Positions 44,428 through 57,800 of a DNA stretch of 64,000 bases are shown piece after piece (position 1 is the first letter of the stretch; each line of letters begins with the position of its first letter). This stretch comes from Serendipita indica DSM 11827 (taxonomy: Eukaryota; Basidiomycota; Agaricomycetes; Sebacinales; Serendipitaceae): contig CAJVGD010000011.1 of assembly GCA_910890315.1 (NCBI GenBank), positions 868,001 to 932,000 of the forward strand, given 5' to 3'. The position numbers were made by a program, and so were the translations under genes. The notes under the pieces are model-generated. The model made no database searches and had not been told where the DNA came from. It saw nothing but the letters and a program-made list of their open reading frames with translations.

Positions 44428-45532
44428 CTATCGGAGAGTCGCTATCCAATCGACGAGCTCGGCAAGTCCATCCTTTTTGGGGACAGTAGGATCCACCACG
44501 GTATCCTTTTCCTTGGGCTCGTCGTCTTCGCTGGCGGTATCATGTCCACCATGTGCCTTTCGAGGTCTCTGGATGTCGACCCATCCACTGCGAATCGTCA
44601 CCACACCACCATCCCACTTGTCAAACGTAAACGCGTCCCCCTCAGTCACGTCCAGTCCACCAACAGTATCGTCCTCTCCACCCTCATCTCCCAGTTCGCC
44701 GAGTACGGCAGTGTTGGATTTGATCGAGTTGAGTCGTCGTTTCTCAAGCTCCCGCTCAAGAATGGTCGTCGTGCGTGTGACGGCAAGCGCAGTGTTGGGA
44801 GTTTTCGATTTTGATGCCGACGTCAGCACGTCGGCTTTGTTGGCAAAGACGAGAAGAGGTGGTGGCGTCGCTGAGGGTGGGAGGTTCGAGATGGCATGCA
44901 TGACAAGATGCAGGTGCCTATACGACGTCAGATGTATCTAGAATTTCAACAAGTGTACGCACTCGGCCACTGTGCTGGCGTTGCGCGTCAAGGCTGCGGC
45001 ATCACAGACGAAAATGACAGCCTTGACGCCTCCAATGTTCTTCGACTTGCCATTTTCTTGGAAGAAATCGGTAAACTGACCCCGGATACGCGGGTGTCCA
45101 GGAATATCGACAACCTGCAAGGGTTTCCTGTGAAACGGCGAGGGAGAGCGGAAGAAAGCGACGTTTTGTTGGAGTGAAGTGTGCGTTGGAGGTGCGTGGT
45201 TGTAGACGAGCTATCATTCATACGAGGTTAGCCGACCGCGGCGAGGACACGAAAGAGGACGTACAGAAGAAAAGATTGCCGTTTTGCCACCGTCAGAGGG
45301 ACCAACGAGGAGGACGATGGATCCAGACTTTGCTCTCCGACTCTGTACAAACAAGAAAACTGCGTCGACGAGAGGTGAAATGGTACGATACAACAGGACG
45401 CGACGGCGAGTATTAATGTCAGCATACATCGACAATCTCAAGACGACTGGTTTCACCTGCAACGAGCACACATGCCAACAGGACCGATCCCAAAATGAGC
45501 GAATACGTGTCCACTCGCTTGAGCTCGTCCAT
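44428..45532 (-). CDS. Signal recognition particle receptor subunit beta (SR-beta)
   Basis: Exons (minus): 45532-45457, 45359-45265, 45210-44963 and 44917-44428, giving 302 aa. A single N-terminal membrane span (YSLILGSVLLACVLVAVFLFV) is followed by the P-loop GPSDGGKT (residues 45-52), VVDIPGHPRIRGQF (switch 2, DxxGH), VIFVCDAA, and the G4 motif NKAD (in LLVFANKADVL). The C-terminal EGDAFTFDKWDGGVV matches the family. SR-beta is an Arf-like GTPase that anchors SR-alpha to the ER membrane and is needed for co-translational targeting. An acidic insert (GELGDEGGEDDTVGG) between G4 and the C-terminal block looks lineage-specific. Confidence 0.9.
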
Positions 45533-45774
45533 TTCCAAAAAGAAGAAAATTAAGGGATGCTACAGCGTTTCGCAGTCTGCCAGAGCACAGGCCGTGTTGT
45601 CTGGCGCGTGTGTTGGCCGGGTCCAAGCTAGGTTTCCGCGTCATTTCGGCGAGTCGGTCACGGACAGATATGACGAAAAGCACGAGTTATGGTTATCAAA
45701 TGTATACGATAAGTCTTCACGACGAGAAAACAGGCACAATATAGGACTGCCACAACCTCCGACGCGAAGAGAGA

Positions 45775-48021
45775 TTATGTGATGGCTACAGAGTGGTTCA
45801 GTGATATTCTCTATATGAAATTCATGGTACTTACAGTACTTGGGTCCTCCTCCTCCCTCTGGCACGGTCCAGGTAATGTCCTGAGTGGGCACTTTGATAT
45901 CGCACAGCTTGCAATGAATACAATTCTGCGGCAATCAGCAAGTGCCAATCAAAATACAGTCAATCAAAACTGACCTGTGAATTGATTACCAGCTTCTTCC
46001 CGTCCCAGCTTCCAGGTTCTCCCTGTTCCGCATCCACATACTCGTAAACGCCAGCTGGACATGCACGTCCAAGTAAACCAGCATATTCTCCGACGTTGAT
46101 CTTGACATGCTCCGACCGCGCCTCGTTTGCAAGCTCAGCTTCCGCGGTGCCATCTGTCGTCGGCTCCTCGAGTCCGCTTTGGATCTGCGCGGCGGCTGGT
46201 GAGATACCGTATGGGCTGGTGTGCGGTAGTTGCAAGTGTACGGGTTGATCTTCGGCATGGTTGGTTGAAGTGAGCGAGACAGATGTCAGGATATCAGTTG
46301 ACAACGGTGCTTGCGGTGCTGGATATTCTATGGGTTTAAAGTTCCTGTAGGATTCATAAGATAAAGTAGATAAGGCAGAAGCCACTTACTTTGCCTTTCC
46401 CGTATGACTGGCATCCGTGCCTTTGTGTCTAAATGTCCACGGCACGCGTCCTTTCAGGAACAGCGAGTCAATACCAGAGTATGCCATGCCTCCCCAGATT
46501 CCAAGTCCCGTATTGAAGCTTGGACGGAGATTGCGAACCTCCTGGAGATCCTTCCATACCCAACTCTCCTTCAATGCCGTCTCGTAAGGCGACATATCCG
46601 CCACTGCTTCGGCACTGTCTTCACTCTTGAGCTTGATAACTTGCTGATAGGCCGTCTCGGCAGCCAACATGCCGCTCTTCATCGCGTTGTGCGTTCCCTT
46701 AATCTTTGCCACGTTGACGAGACCGGCGCTGCATCCAATCAACGCACCACCAGGGAAGAAGAGCTTTGGTACACTCTGTACGCCACCCTCGTTGATCACA
46801 CGTCCACCGTACGCCAGTCGTTCACCACCTTCCAACAAGTTGCGGAAATACGGGTGATGTTTCATTCGCTGGAGTTCGCGATAGGGACTTAAGTAAGGAT
46901 TGGCATAGTCCAATCCGATCACCAAGCCCAAGGATACCAGTCCATCGGCCATGTGATACACCCATCCACCTCCATACGTCTTCCAATCGAGCGGCCAGCC
47001 CATGGTATGTATGACCTCGCCTGGACGATAATTTTCGGGTTTGACACGCCAAACTTCTTTGACACCCATACCGTACGTCTGCGCATCCGCGCCAATAGAG
47101 TTACGCAGGTCGTAATGCCGGACCGTCTGCTTCGTCAAACTCCCATGCGCACCCTCTGCGAGCAGAGTAACCTTGGCATTGAACTGCATCCCAGGCTCAA
47201 ACGTGTCCTTCATCCTCCCTGCGCGATCCAAGCCAACTTCATTCGTCCGCACACCGCGCACGACGCCTTTTCCATCACTCCCGGAATTTGGATCCAACAC
47301 AAGCGAGGCTCCAGCAAATCCAGGGTAAATCTCGACACCCATCTCCTCGGCTACGCTCCCGAGCCATTTGGTAAACTGTGAAAGCGAGAGGATGTAATTG
47401 CCCTTGTTGGACATTTGAGGTGGATGAGGCATAGGGAAAGAGGATGACGACGTCAACCAGCGCATTTTCGACGAGGTCGCTGGCTGAGTGAGCGGATGTC
47501 CGTCCATAGATTTCCATTCCGGTAACAATTCGTTCAACGCACGAGGCTCAATTACTGCTCCTGATAGCGTATGTGCGCCTAGAAGTCCATAATTGTCAAT
47601 GAATGGTGTTTTTATGCGCCACAAAAGTGTAGACGGAAAAGGAACCGCGTCTTCAGACGCGTGATTTCGGTCGGTGCAGAGACGTACCGACTTCGCTTCC
47701 CTTTTCCAAAACGACAACCCTCAACTCTTCCCCATCTCCTTGTCCAGATGCATTTCGTTCTTGCTCAAGTTGCTTGAGTCGAATTGCCGCGCTCAGTCCA
47801 GCGGGACCGGCACCGACAATGCACACATCCACATCATCTTCTGCTCGCTCTACTTCGCGTGCGACAAATCTCGGCCGCCCATCGTCTTCTTGGTTGTTTT
47901 GGGATGGACGGGTCGTGTGTAGCCAATGACGTTGGACGGATTTGAGCGAAACTTGTCGTGCGACGACGACTTTTGTCAAGGGTGAGGACGGTATTCGAAC
48001 TTGCAACTGATTTCGTAGCAT
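45775..48021 (-). CDS. Electron transfer flavoprotein-ubiquinone oxidoreductase (ETF-QO), mitochondrial
   Basis: Exons (minus): 48021-47688, 47578-46390, 46344-45975, 45925-45835 and 45785-45775; 664 aa. A basic, Ser-rich mitochondrial presequence (about residues 1-40) precedes the FAD motif GAGPAG (70-75), SGAVIEP, the ubiquinone region, and [18 protein letters not shown]. The 4Fe-4S cysteines lie in [10 protein letters not shown] and [11 protein letters not shown] (Cys633, 636, 639). The end GGGGPKYSIT is typical. The enzyme is an inner-membrane flavoprotein that passes electrons from ETF (fatty acid and amino acid oxidation) to ubiquinone. The last exon is just 11 nt (CC ATC ACA TAA); it is supported by the conserved C-terminus. 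Yeast homologue is CIR2. Confidence 0.94.
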
Positions 48022-48817
48022 TCTTGAACTGACTGGATCCTGCGCGGTCTGAGTCACGGATTTTTCCACACGAGGAACGGCTCAAAGTAGAGAAGTGTTG
48101 ATGTTGTAGTCCTGGGAGCACTTCCGAACTATATGAGCGAAAGAGGAGACGAAAGGGAGTAGTCAAGGTGGTGGTCAGGTCGAAAGCCGGATCTACGACG
48201 GTGGCAGCTCGTCCCGTGAACAATTGCCAGTCAACGAGCAAAGCTGGCAGGGCTTGGAAGACTCTATTTCATAACATACAATAGTGGTTGGTATACTGGT
48301 GCGAGACATCGTGTGGAAGTAAGTACACTAGACCGCCATACATGGGCCATAGGTTTCTGATTCCGTTGGAGCAGTGCTCCATTGGCCCGGTGGAAAAGCT
48401 ATCTGCACCAAAAACACAAAATTTTGCTGCGACGAGGTTCGATCCAGGCATTTTGTAATATTTTTGCTTCTCGCATCTCAGTGCTGTTTTTGGGTTCGAG
48501 AAACTCGACCAGCTTTCTTGTCCAAATTTCTGCGCATTTTCAGAGGGTTGGCGATGAGGATGGAGGACGTAACTCTCCCGTCGTTCTCCCGTTTCAATGC
48601 TGGGATAATTTATGATCCAAAACCATATTTGAGTCCTTGAGTCATCCACGAGAGTCCTCATAGTAGGCCCTTATCGTCACCAAACTCCGTCAAAGAGACA
48701 ATACTGAGCTGCTGTACTGATGTAATTATCTATATACCTATAGTAATATACACTAGGAATGGACACACTGGTAACCCCGCTCACTCCGTAGATGGGCGAC
48801 GTTACCCCTGGCTTCGA
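48022..48817. other. Intergenic; possible Pol III-type box pair
   Basis: No protein gene is supported. On the plus strand, TGGCCCGGTGG (about 48384-48394) resembles a tRNA A box and GGTTCGATCC (about 48439-48448) a B box, 45 bp apart. The arms flanking them do not form a tRNA. ACAAAAT and ATTTTGT flank the second box. A weak relic of a tRNA-derived element is possible. Confidence 0.3.
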
Positions 48818-51800
48818 TCAAGTCTGAGCCAACCACACGAATATGACTATGTGAACATAGACAAATCGAGTCGCCCCTTCGCTCTCAACAGCGAGAGATC
48901 TGATGGACGTCACTTCCGCGAGGCTTGTTGAGTCATTCGGTGCCTGCCAGTCGCCCACGGAAATTAACTTGTAGAATGCGCCTTGTTTCTCCACCAGCTG
49001 CTCGTAAGTACCTTCCTCGGCAACATATCCGTCTTTGAGTACAATGATACGATCTGCCATTCGAATCGTCGAGAGGTCGTGCGTGATCATAATCGTGGTA
49101 CGTGCGTCATTTGCCTTGCGAAGCGCCTCCATCACTTTCCGCTGATTATGAGCGTCAAGTGCGGATGTACACTCGTCAAGAATGAGAATACCAGTTTTGC
49201 GCAAGATTGCGCGGGAAAAGGCAATTCGTTGGGCTTGGCCACCAGAGATTGCCCCCGCATTCTCTCCGACAATAGTGTCATAGCCATCAGGAAGCGACAT
49301 GACAAACTCGTGTATGTTTGCTTCTTTAGCGGCCCACTTAACCTCCTTGCGAGGGTAAACGTGCGAGCCATCGTACCCAATGTTTTCGTGGATTGGCGCG
49401 TCAAAGAGGTGTGGCTGCTGGGTGACAATGGTCATTTGATTGCGAAGCCACGCAAGGTCGGCATACTGGATCGATCGACCGTTGATGCTAATGAAGCCAG
49501 AGGTGGGCTCGTACAAGCGCTCCAAAAGTGCGGCGATGGTAGATTTGCCGCTGCCAGAAGCACCAACGATGGCAACACATTCCGTTGGGTTGATTGTGAA
49601 GGAAAGTTGATTGACGACTTGAACGTTTGGTCGCAAGGGATAGGCAAATGACACGTTGTGAAACTGGATCGGACCCTGGATGTGCCAATGGTCAGATCCT
49701 TGGGATTCGTGGGAATCAGAGTGCTTGAGCTCGAGAAGTGGCTTGAAACTTCGGAGTGCTTGAAGCGACTCACTAAACCGTGATGCTAAATGACCTTGTA
49801 AATGCGGGCTTTGAGGAAAGAAAATATCTACTAACTGAACTGCATCATCTGGGCTGCGATAATCAAAGAGAAAGCCACCAAGTTGAGAACCTCGACCATG
49901 TGCTCGAAGGTGTAGAATCCCATCGTCATAAAGCGTGCACCGACGTAATAGAATAGACCTACCAAAGGCATAAGGACACAGCTATGTGGAAGGGAGCGCA
50001 TACCTTGTGTAAGGAAAGTGAGCGTATTGACAATGGCGCAGCCCAGTCCTTCGAAAAAGGCACTGTTCGTCCCCGCACTCTTTGCGTTTTCGACGCTCTG
50101 AAGAAACTTGGCACGAAAGATGGATTCAAGGCTCATGGAGCGGATAGCTCGAATATTGAGGACCATGTCGTAGTAATCCTTGCTTACTTCTTCACGCGCT
50201 TCCTTCTTCGCCTTGACGATTCCCGCAGAAAGTCGATTATGGAACGCGCTCAGCCCAAGATAAGCCAAGGCGAGAGTAATGCCGAGGAGCGTCAGCTGCC
50301 ATCCGACAACCATAGCCCAGATGAGGCCGGTGCTGACCATCGTGACGGCCGTGGTACATTGTGGAATGACGAGGGCGAAGAGCAAACACCCGTCATCAAC
50401 ATCCTGTGTGATAACCTGCAACAAGCGAAACGCAGAGTTACAGGGTAGGTCAAACCACGCCATATCTTGCTTCATGATCCCTTCAAACGCACGCGCTCGA
50501 ACGTCTCGCTTCCAAGTTTTGGTAGTCCACGCGATCGTTAGCTCTTTGACTCCAAAGAGGATACCATGCAGAATTGCTAAGGATAGGACGTACAGACCGT
50601 ATTCATTCGCTGATGACACGGTATGAGAGTCGTTGTGCGAGGTCGTAAGGGTCACTAGACGGGAAAGGACAAAGCCGAATGCGGGAATGCATACTCCGGA
50701 CAAAATGGAGGTGACTAGACCAAGGATATAGAGTGGTTTACTAGGGAGAGTCGGCCAGTAGGTAGAGAGTAGGGGGTAGAACGATGTATTTCTCGGCATT
50801 GGTTCTGGGACGCTGTCGTCTCGTCTTCGACTTTCTCCTTTGTTGCTTTCTCGTGCAGGTGATCTCCATTCTGCTCAGAGGAAACGCTATTGGACACCGG
50901 CACGGACGCGGAAGGGTTTCGGTCAGTAGATTTGTCATTACTTGAAGTGATTTCGGCCCGTGAGTTCTGCACACGCAATGTTTGATGAAACCCTCCATCC
51001 ATTTGTGATTCTAGGTCTATTCGGCGTCCATGTTCCACGAGTATACCATCTCTCAACACATGAACATAATCATCTGGGTTTATTTGGGAGAGATAATGTG
51101 TGATGACAATCGTAGTCTTGTTCTGGCGCCATCTTCTAATCTGTGAGAAGACAAGAAGACGAGAGGTGGCGTCTAGAGCAGACGTGGCCTCGTCTACATT
51201 CCATGAGAACTCTGCATGAATTATATCAAGTACTCACCAAGGATAAGTACTTCTGGATCTCGTACATGCGCACGAGCAATGCATAATCTTTGCTTTTGAC
51301 CCCCAGAAAGAGCAGTTCCTTCATTGCCAAGCAATGTATCGTATCCGTCTGCAAGGCCATCAATGAACTCGTGTATTGCTGCGAGTTTACAAGCGGCGAT
51401 GACCTCGTCTCGAGTGACCTCTTCTGGCCGACGGCCATGACTTCCACCAGCAACTCCAAGCGCAATATTATCGTGAATACTCCCATCGAACAGAATGCAA
51501 TGCTGGCTAACGATGCCAATATGGGAGCGTGTCCAGTGTTCGTCGAGGTGCCTATACGACATGTTGCCCATCTCGATTGATCCTTGCTGAGGCTCGTATA
51601 GGCGTAAAAGAAGATGGGCGACTGTCGACTTTCCGGACCCAGATCTACCAACAATAAAAGTCATCTCTCCTGGTATGATGGAGAGCGACACGTTGGAAAG
51701 AACAGGGATGTCGGGTCTGCTTGGGTAGTGAAAGGTAACGTTCGTGAACTTGAACGCGCCGGAGAATGAGGAAGGGAGAGCTATCGTCTGCAGAACTGGC

Positions 51801-53091
51801 CGAGAAGAAGTAGATGCACCGTTTAATCCAGTATGTTTCTCTTGGACGCTTGACTGAGGCGATGAATTGCCTGTCGTGTTTAGATCTGGGCTGGTGGATG
51901 TCCGGTTGACGAGCTTGACCAGGTCATCCATGGATACTCTCGCCCGCATGTGGACAGAGATACACTTGGATAAGTGAGGTAACGTCGTCGTGGCAATAAG
52001 ACATGCCCAGAACACCGCAAGGACCTCCGCTGCGGTGAGCTTGCCAGCCGTGACTTGCATGGTGCCGAACCAGAATCCTTGAACAAAAATGGAGAGATTG
52101 AGAAACTGGCTGAATCCCAATATGCCCGCCCACCAGCTGGAGAGTCGCTTGCTGGCGGATAGTGCTGAATCTAGGGCGAAGACGGCACGGGAAGTCTCCA
52201 GGGTTTGGGCGTTGAAGCATTTGATGGTCACTATCGCCTTGATAGCACATTCTATGATGTTGGATACTTTTGAGCTTCGGGCGCGCTCCAGTTTTTGGAG
52301 GGGAATAGATACCATCTCGCCTATATGGAATAAGACGATGACCACTGGGACGGTGCTGAGGGTGACTGCGGCGAGTGAAGGTGCGCAGCGAAACGCCATG
52401 ATCACCGCTATAATAATGGTCACGGAGTGTTGGATGCACAAGCCCATATTCATCCCTGTTGCCGCGCGTATATCCTCGGTGCAACTGAGACGGTAGATAA
52501 GTCAAGAACATGGTAAGTCAAGAGAACGCACGATGAGAAGATAGTCACGAGACTTCCAGCACCAATCGAGGGTTCATCTGGCTTGCTCTGACTCGACTTC
52601 GTCTCGAACCATGCCATCTCCCGTGATAGAAGAATATTATAGACACATTTGCGTAGGTACATTAGGTTCTTCTCCCCGAGCCAGGACCAAAGCGAACCCA
52701 TTAGCCCGCTTAGGAGGAGCGCCACGCCACTCATGATACATAGCTTGACGGTAGCTTTTATAACACCACCCATCAAGCGGCTCGTATCACTTGGGCTCGG
52801 GACCGGGATTGCCTGGTAGGTTGCAAATACCCGGTAGAGGTCGCCAATGACGGTGGTCATGAGAGGAGGAATCGCCGCCGCTACAAGGGCGACAAGAGTT
52901 GCTGGGATGATCAAAAGCAGGAGCTCTCTTTTGGAGAAGGAGGGCGACAAGAGGAATATTGAGGATTCGAGACGATCGTCGGGTAGGGATCGAGATGCGT
53001 CTTGGTCACGGCTATTATTGACGATGCTTGACGCATTGCTCTCAGTTTTCGCAGTGCTGATACTCCGGCTGCGGATCGAGTTTTGGGACAT
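48818..53091 (-). CDS. Full-length ABC-B transporter, Ste6/MDR type
   Basis: Exons (minus): 53091-52532, 52484-51238, 51193-50975, 50870-50004, 49958-49836 and 49794-48818, giving 1330 aa in TMD-NBD-TMD-NBD order. NBD1: Walker A GRSGSGKST, LSGGQKQR, DEATSALDA. NBD2: Walker A GASGSGKST, ISGGQAQR, LDECTSALDAHNQ. Each TMD has about six spans. The two halves are joined by a polar linker (about 50800-51000). ABC-B proteins of this size include Ste6, exporter of farnesylated mating peptides, and multidrug pumps; these cannot be separated from sequence alone. Intron 3 (50871-50974, 104 nt) was chosen because it is the only clear way to join the frames and leaves a plausible linker. Intron 4 (45 nt) is in frame and stop-free. 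Confidence 0.86.
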
Positions 53092-54825
53092 GGGCCACTG
53101 GCGAGGCGTTATTTGCGTAATATCGTCTTCTGTACAGTTCAGATGTCAGCGAGTGGACGTTTAGAAATCTGGCAGGTCGTACGAAAGAGTGCCAGATGGA
53201 CGTAGGCCTGAGTCTAGTTGGCAGCGTCGCCGTGGATGGATACGGAAAAGGCGAGGTCCAAGACTTCATCCTAATCAGGCTATTATATATTATCCTTGTT
53301 TGAGCTCGTTGCATTGGCACAGCGTAGGTCAATTGTGTTACCCCTTCCGCGTTTCAGAACCCTCCGTTGTCGTAGGTTAATCCACCATATATGAATTGGG
53401 AATTAGCAACGGTTAATTGTCTGTATGTCACACCACAGGTCTCGCATGTTGTTTTTGAGCCAATTGGGACCAGACGGATTGTAGGATGGCCGGTTCTGTG
53501 GCATCCCTGGAATTTGAACAGATGTAAAACATAGATTGCCATTGAATCGTCGCGCGGAGCTGGTCATTTCGGACCCCGTCCTCGTTTTCTGTCACCAGAT
53601 TGGGGTCAGACCTTTGTGAAACAGGGTTCGTGGCATACCAACTCGAGAACAGTGCCCATTATATCAAGTTAGGGTATCTCCTTAAGTGATATAGGACAAT
53701 TAGCACTGCCAGAGTTGAAATGGACCCCATCGTAGATGAAAATGATGACCCGCTAGACGGCCACTTGGGTGATAATACGACTATTTGTGTAAATGGCATT
53801 GAATAAGCGACTGAATCTCGACGCAGACACTGATGGAGTCGGAATTTGCGGTCGACGAGAAGGATAAGCTAGGCCTCGACCACCCAAGTCATCCAGTAAA
53901 GGGTGTTTTGTACTGAATTAATTTGCACTCCTTCAACGGCTGTAAGCTTTCCATTTACAGCTTACTTTCGGTCGCAGTCAGTCTTTGGACCTCGCCATGT
54001 CTGACCTGTTGTCACCACTTTTGCCATGTCTCGTCAGATACAGCTCAGAGTAAATCCTATTCGGTGGAATGTAGGCTCCAAATCCACAATCCAAGACGTC
54101 GCGGAAGCGTTGCGGTCCATGATAATACCAGGCGACGACCAACGTACACCGTCAAGCCACGACGGGCATATCTCGACTAGGTAGTCTGCGCTGACTTTCA
54201 GTCTAACACTCAAGCTGAAGGAGATGCGTCAACGTGCGCATCAATACTGCATAGCACTTAGATACGACGGTTGAGGAGACCGTCTCTCTGGTAGGGTATG
54301 CTGACAATACTTCCGTGATCACTGCTATTCTGATAACCGTTAAGAGCGTTCACTCATCAGTATAGTCAGATTTGGTTTACTATCACCCACCTCGATGGTG
54401 CCAAACGACGGCCGCGGGATTATTGCCGGGAACTTTATACACTGCAGCCTTGGTGATGCGAGCATGCGGAATCAAGGTTAGACGTCTGAGATAGTAGATC
54501 TCGACAGCTGACTACCCGCGCTCACTGGGTATTAGGCGGTGATAATGACGTTCGGAGCCTCAAATGCCATTCTGGAGCAATTAGATTTTATTCTCCCTTG
54601 TAACGATGGACATGCGATGCTTGAATAGCAGTGCCAGTCTCCCTCATGTTTGACGCCTGGCCATTCAACGAGGAAGTGCTTTCTTAGACCTGATCCATTC
54701 GACTCCAGACGATGAAACGCCTTTTTTCCAACCTGAAAGATCGTATGGACCCATCTCAAGCGTAATCCCGAACGACTATCAACAGTGGCACATAGTACTC
54801 ACCCGAAATGCAGCGGGCGGTCCAC
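53092..54825. other. About 1.7 kb without a supported gene; NLR upstream region
   Basis: Short frames without motifs only. A block near 53965-54020 (GCAGTCAGTCTTTGGACCTC...GACCTGTTGTCAC) loosely resembles 58585-58640 (GCAGTCAAACTTTGAACCTC...GACCTGTCG...GTCAC), so the two could be diverged copies of one repeat flanking the NLR gene. The 5' exon of the NLR gene may lie near 54.4-54.8 kb, but I could not place it. Confidence 0.4.
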
Positions 54826-57800
54826 TTTAAGATCGAAAAAGGAGGAAGATGACTTCGGATTTCTGGAACTTGCTCCTGGGGAAAACCCAATAGTCGAGTG
54901 AGTCGCCTCCTCCTACACGTGCTGATTGTTGATCCCATTCCGGCAGTATCGTTGCGATTCATGGCTTGGATGGCCACCGAATGAAAACATGGACAGCCGA
55001 GAATGGTACATTATGGCTCCAGGATCTCTTGCCCGGAGAGTTGCCAAACGTCCGGGTTCTGACTTACGGCTACGACGCGAACACTCGGAGTAGAAAGGGT
55101 GTTTCGACGGAAACAATATATCTACATGGAGTGGCGCTTCTCAGAGACTTATCAGCAGTAAGAGAGGACGCCTCGCGAGTGAGTACGGACGCGTCTTGCT
55201 TAGCCGCCTAACTGCTTCCCAGCGACCAATCATTTTCGTAGCCCACAGTCTAGGCGGTATCATTCTCAAGCAGGCTCGTAGTTCTCTAAGTCCAATTTAA
55301 TCGATTGACGAGTCAAAAGGCTATCAACATCTGCCACACGCAGCCTTTCGATTCAAAGGAATCCTTTCGCGATATATTGGTGTCTACTCACGCAGTAATG
55401 TTCCTCGGAACGCCACATTCGGGTACCAATGGCGTCGAATTGGTCAAACTCATGAACAGTGTCATGTCCATATTCCTAGAGACAAGCGAAACTGTCCTCA
55501 AGCACCTCAAGAGAAATTCAGAAGAGCTATATAATATTCAGGAGAGTTACATTTCTGCGAGCAGAAAGATCGATGCCATGTTCTTTTATGAAGCCTACAA
55601 GACTCCTATTATAGGGGGGGTGAAGCAGCTCGTGAGTGTCTAAGCTCTGCCTAAACTCTTGTTTGAGTTACTCGTTAGATTGTACCGCGTCATTCAGCTA
55701 CGGCACCTGGAGCGGCGGCGGAAGTACTGCATGCTGATCATTGCCAAATGGTCAAATTCATCGGAAAGGACAACGGAAACTTTAAGAAAGTTGTTTCTTA
55801 CATGAGGAAGAGGGTTGAAGATGCCAGTAAGGCGGTGGCGGCGAAATGGGTGCTCGAGGACAATCATCGAGGTCCGTAGAAGTCAGAAACAGGTTTCTTT
55901 CACTTATCGAGGCCTGATAGGTGTTGAGCGGAGAGGTATCTCAGCGTCACCTAGCACCGTTCTATTCACGCTGCCACCAATCTCACGAAATTACATCGAG
56001 CGGCCTGGAATTCACGCAATGATGTCGCAGAAATTGCTTCCGGCTGACAAGAAGCAACATCAACCACGCTGTATCTTGCACGGAATGGGGGGCGCTGGGA
56101 AAACCCAACTTGCCGCCAATTGGATAAGAACGAATGTGAACCGGTGAGCAGTACGACTGCTGTTTGATATTAACTGATGAATATAAAGCTTTACACGGGT
56201 GATCATTGTCGACGGCTCCGATCAGGCACAACTGGAAGCCGACCTTGAGCGATCGATCCGCTCGGTAGGCCCAGAGTACAGCAAAATGACGTGGAAGGAT
56301 GCAGTCTCCTATCTCGACGGCAAAGAGAGAGGATGGCTTCTTTTTATTGATAACGCCGACTCGCCAATCCTGAATCTCAACCCCTACCTACCGAGCTCTC
56401 CGCATGGAGCGGTTCCTAATCACCACGAGGAATAAGGAATGCACCGAATACGATCCAGATGGGGCGATACACGTTGATGGCCTAGAGGAGAACGAAGCCG
56501 TGAATCTCCTCCACAAGGTCGCCAACATCTCACCCACATCGACTAACAAGTCTCTAGAGATCGTCAAAGAGCTAGGGATGTTAGCGCTCGCGATTACTCA
56601 GGCTGGAGCGTACCTACTCAGAACGCACCGTCCTCTTGATACGTATCTGGAAACATTTCGCGAGCATCGAGGTCGAATCTTGCGCGAAATATCGTTCAGA
56701 GGCACGAACTACCCTTTTACGACATACGCGGCGTTCGACATGTCCTTTGACGAGCTACCGAGAACGACGCAGGAGTTTATGAAGATTTGTGCATTTTTAA
56801 ATCACTCTCTCATTCCAGTGGCCCTGTTTAAGCGGTCAATCATAGCAGGCTTTGCAGCGCATACGGTTCTAGAAGCGTTCCCTCCTCCACAGAGTGACCA
56901 AGCCACCATAAATCGACTCAAAGAGATTCTAGGGACGTCCTGGGATGAATTCTCGTTCCAGTGTATGATCGACGCCGCTACACAAGCGTCGCTCATCAAC
57001 GTATCTGTCGGCAACTCAGGGGACTTATTCTACAACGTGCATCCTCTACTTCAGACATATATCAAAGATGGCCCCGCCAAGGATAGGGACGAGCAATACA
57101 TGTCTATGACAGCCCAGCTTCTACTTGGTGCAATCCGACCAGTGGAGGGTACTAATGCCCCACACCGGGAGTTGCTGTCGCACATCAACCGTATTCCATT
57201 ATCTGTTCAGTCTACGAATATTCCTCATGCATTGGCATTCAACGAGGCTTACGTGTCTGTTGGGGATTGGGGAGTGTCTCAGACACTGCTGGAAACTGCT
57301 CTCCGCCAGATTCATTGTCTTTCTGGCCAAACAAACGACGAATCAATGAGGGTGACAGCGCGATTGGCATTCACCATGTTTAGGTGCGGCCACGTTGACA
57401 AGGCTGAACAGGCGCAGCGGGAGGTGCTGAATATTCGATTGGAACGGCTTGGAAAACAACACTTTGATACTATCAACGCGATGAGGGACCTTGCTGTCAC
57501 ACTGGATAGTCGCGGCCAGTTTGATGAGGCAGCAACAATGAGGCGGGAGGTGCTCGATTTCCGCCTCAAACTTCTTGGACAACAACATACTGACACCATC
57601 ATTGCGATGAGTGACCTTGCTGTCACACTGCGCCACTGTGGTCAGCTCGAACAGGCAGAGATGGCGGAGCGAGAAGTTCTGAAGCTTAGCTTAGCCATCT
57701 TGGGAAGAAAGCATCAGAGCACAATTATGGCAATGAACAACCTGGCTCTCACATTAACCCAACGTGGTATGGTTGATGAGGCGGAACCAATGAGGCGGGA

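Noticed and set aside
48269-48661. Minus-strand reading frame of 130 codons between ETF-QO and the ABC gene
   Set aside because: No domain, odd composition, no splice context; it crosses the Pol III-like boxes and reads as non-coding.
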